From NCBI GenBank assembly GCA_004524435.1, contig SDNO01000005.1:1-34779 (forward strand): a DNA stretch of 34,779 nt. Direction: 5' to 3'. Below the pieces are notes generated by a model that had not been told where the DNA came from, made no database searches, and saw only the letters and a list, made by a program, of their open reading frames with translations. Shown piece by piece: positions 33,671 to 34,779 of this stretch (position 1 is its first letter; each line of letters opens with the position of its first letter). This DNA comes from Candidatus Thorarchaeota archaeon (lineage in GTDB: Archaea > Asgardarchaeota > Thorarchaeia > Thorarchaeales > Thorarchaeaceae). The position numbers were made by a program, and so were the translations under genes.

Positions 33671-33681
33671 TCTATATTAAG
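33671..33681 (-). promoter_or_regulatory. TATA box of the molybdopterin oxidoreductase
   Basis: CTTAATATAGA on the minus strand predicts transcription near 33649, leaving a leader of about 25 bases before ATG 33624. Confidence 0.5.
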
Positions 33682-33693
33682 TGGAGGAATGTG

Positions 33694-34470
33694 TCAATTG
33701 ACCGGTATACCTTCATGTCTTATGCGTTCTGATAGCGTTTTGATACGCTTATCACTTCGCCAGACTGCGGTCTCTGCAAGGGCATCAGCAATGACCGACT
33801 GAAATCTTTCTTCGGTTGTTTCTGTACGAGGCTGCCCCATCAGATCAAGATATTCATCGAGCAAGAGCCAGACCATTTTCTGTTTCTCTGGTGCGAAAAT
33901 CGGATTGGTGTCAAGGATGCTTGCAGCCACACCACTGATGTCGAGGATCCATGGTCCTTCATGGGCCTCCTCAAAGTCTAGTCCCCAGAGTATATCACCA
34001 GCCACAATGAAATTTCGGAGCCGAGGATCACCTTTGACCATCCCTGTGATCTTATGAAAGTCATAGTACCATTGTGCTAGCATTGCCACGTATCTATTCT
34101 CTAGAGTTCGATTGAGTACATCAACCAGTGGCTCTCCGGAGATGTACTTCATAAGGATCACACCGTTTCTTGCGCCGTAGACCTCAGGCACAGGGAGTCC
34201 TGCAGTATGACAGGACAGCAGTAGCCCATGCTCCAGCTCAAACCGATTTGTTACGAATAGTTTACCAATCAGCTTTTCTCCTGAAGAGAGTGTGAGTCTG
34301 AGGACGACGTTCTTCTTGCTCCTCAGGCGGCCAACATCGGTGACTCTATCCGGGCGCCGTGTGTGTTCGTCAATGAGCTCTCGGAGGGTCTTCACGCGTT
34401 CTACCTCCAAGACTTGGCCGTCTAGACCGTGTAGTTTTCCAGAGAGTTCGTCAAGAGCATCCATGGTCAT
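33694..34470 (-). CDS. Protein-kinase-fold (RIO/Bud32-like) protein
   Basis: The 258-residue product has a small kinase fold. KNVVLRLTLSSGEKLIGKLF carries the putative ATP lysine, EVYGARNGVILMKYISGEPL matches the hinge region, HKITGMVKGDPRLRNFIV resembles the catalytic HGD-x(4)-N loop with Lys in place of His, and LWGLDFEEAHEG takes the place of DFG. Bud32, RIO and aminoglycoside-kinase-like proteins share this layout. No glycine-rich loop is clear, so ATP may be bound differently. ATG 34470 or the second ATG at 34464 are both possible; transcription is predicted near 34468. Confidence 0.75.
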   Translation of the reverse strand: MTMDALDELSGKLHGLDGQVLEVERVKTLRELIDEHTRRPDRVTDVGRLRSKKNVVLRLTLSSGEKLIGKLFVTNRFELEHGLLLSCHTAGLPVPEVYGARNGVILMKYISGEPLVDVLNRTLENRYVAMLAQWYYDFHKITGMVKGDPRLRNFIVAGDILWGLDFEEAHEGPWILDISGVAASILDTNPIFAPEKQKMVWLLLDEYLDLMGQPRTETTEERFQSVIADALAETAVWRSDKRIKTLSERIRHEGIPVN

Positions 34471-34489
34471 CAGCGTTAGAGTAGAAGGT

Positions 34490-34500
34490 GTCTATTAGAC
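34490..34500 (-). promoter_or_regulatory. Candidate promoter of the kinase-fold gene
   Basis: GTCTAATAGAC is an 11-base dyad containing a TATA-like core and lies about 25 bases before ATG 34470, implying a nearly leaderless message. Confidence 0.35.
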
Positions 34501-34513
34501 TACCGACCAATCA

Positions 34514-34523
34514 CTCTTTAAGT
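34514..34523 (+). promoter_or_regulatory. TATA box of the DUF6485-like gene
   Basis: CTCTTTAAGT predicts transcription near 34545, only eight bases before ATG 34553, so the TTG at 34547 is an unlikely start. Confidence 0.45.
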
Positions 34524-34552
34524 CCAAGACGAAAGCGCTCTCCTGATTGGCA

Positions 34553-34768
34553 ATGGATGGTCGAATCTGTAACGTTGAGAAGAACAAGGAAGACTGCGGC
34601 TGCACGTATCCTGGGTGTTCTCGCAAGGGATACTGCTGTGACTGCATACGATACCATTGGAAACACCACGAGCTGCCAGGCTGCCTCTTCCCGAAGGACG
34701 CTGAGAAGACCTTCGATAGGTCTCTGGAGTATTTCATCGAAGTCTGGAGTAAGGAGTTAGGCTTGTAA
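34553..34768 (+). CDS. DUF6485-like cysteine-rich small protein
   Basis: The 71-residue product has eight cysteines in the pattern C-N-V-E-K-N-x-E-D-C-G-C-T-Y-P-G-C-S-R-K-G-x-C-C-x-C, then HELPGCLFPKDAEKTFDRSL. This matches DUF6485, small proteins of unknown function in anaerobic bacteria and archaea. The cysteines probably bind zinc or an iron-sulfur cluster. It is divergent from the kinase-fold gene and shares an 80-base promoter region with it. The stop lies 11 bases from the end of the window. Confidence 0.75.
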   Translation: MDGRICNVEKNKEDCGCTYPGCSRKGYCCDCIRYHWKHHELPGCLFPKDAEKTFDRSLEYFIEVWSKELGL

Positions 34769-34779
34769 GAATGGCGGGC

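Overview
The window is a stretch of archaeal chromosome with about 50% GC. RNA polymerase is encoded as separate A' and A'' genes plus one undivided B gene, followed by L30e, NusA-KH, S12 and S7 in the archaeal order. TATA boxes lie 25-30 bases before many starts, starts are often TTG or GTG with GGAGGTGAT-like ribosome sites, and tRNA-Asp carries an intron consistent with bulge-helix-bulge splicing. Asgard archaea, perhaps Thorarchaeota-like, are my best guess from general gene style. That placement is inference.

Region 1 (1-3100): a membrane protein on the + strand; then, on the minus strand, a flavodoxin-type protein, a previously unmarked unit of three tiny ORFs (27-33 codons) with its own TATA box and terminator, and a nucleotidyltransferase-fold gene flanked by two copies of a short structured, coding-like repeat. 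Region 2 (3119-12507, minus): the transcription/ribosome operon rpoB-rpoA1-rpoA2-rpl30e-nusA-rps12-rps7. The usual rpoH upstream of rpoB and tuf/rps10 after rps7 are absent. Region 3 (12662-13217): tRNA-Lys(UUU) and intron-containing tRNA-Asp(GUC). Region 4 (13504-21277): DinB-like protein, SIS-domain sugar isomerase, HEAT-repeat protein, an SDR with altered catalytic residues, a small hypothetical protein, a large MacB/FtsX-type permease and a cysteine-containing DUF6144-like protein. Region 5 (21343-26757): Pcm repair methyltransferase, FEN-1 without a visible PCNA tail, tRNA-Tyr(GUA), a double GNAT protein and a DUF1156-type DNA methylase.

Region 6 (26693-34768): a complete YkoE-YkoD-YkoC-like ECF importer (T protein, double ATPase, S component). 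Its S component carries an extracellular domain resembling the sulfite-oxidase molybdopterin-binding fold. The gene just upstream encodes an exported metallophosphoesterase ending in the same kind of domain, and the next gene is a molybdopterin oxidoreductase. A kinase-fold protein and a DUF6485-like cysteine-rich protein close the window. I read importer plus phosphoesterase as an extracellular scavenging module, possibly for a phosphorylated cofactor precursor.

The most unusual signals are the micropeptide operon (1614-2031), the paired repeat at 2130-2195 and 3119-3181, three genes whose conserved N-termini lie upstream of any ATG/GTG/TTG and seem to start at CTG behind a ribosome site, and the ECF/phosphoesterase/SUOX-like module.
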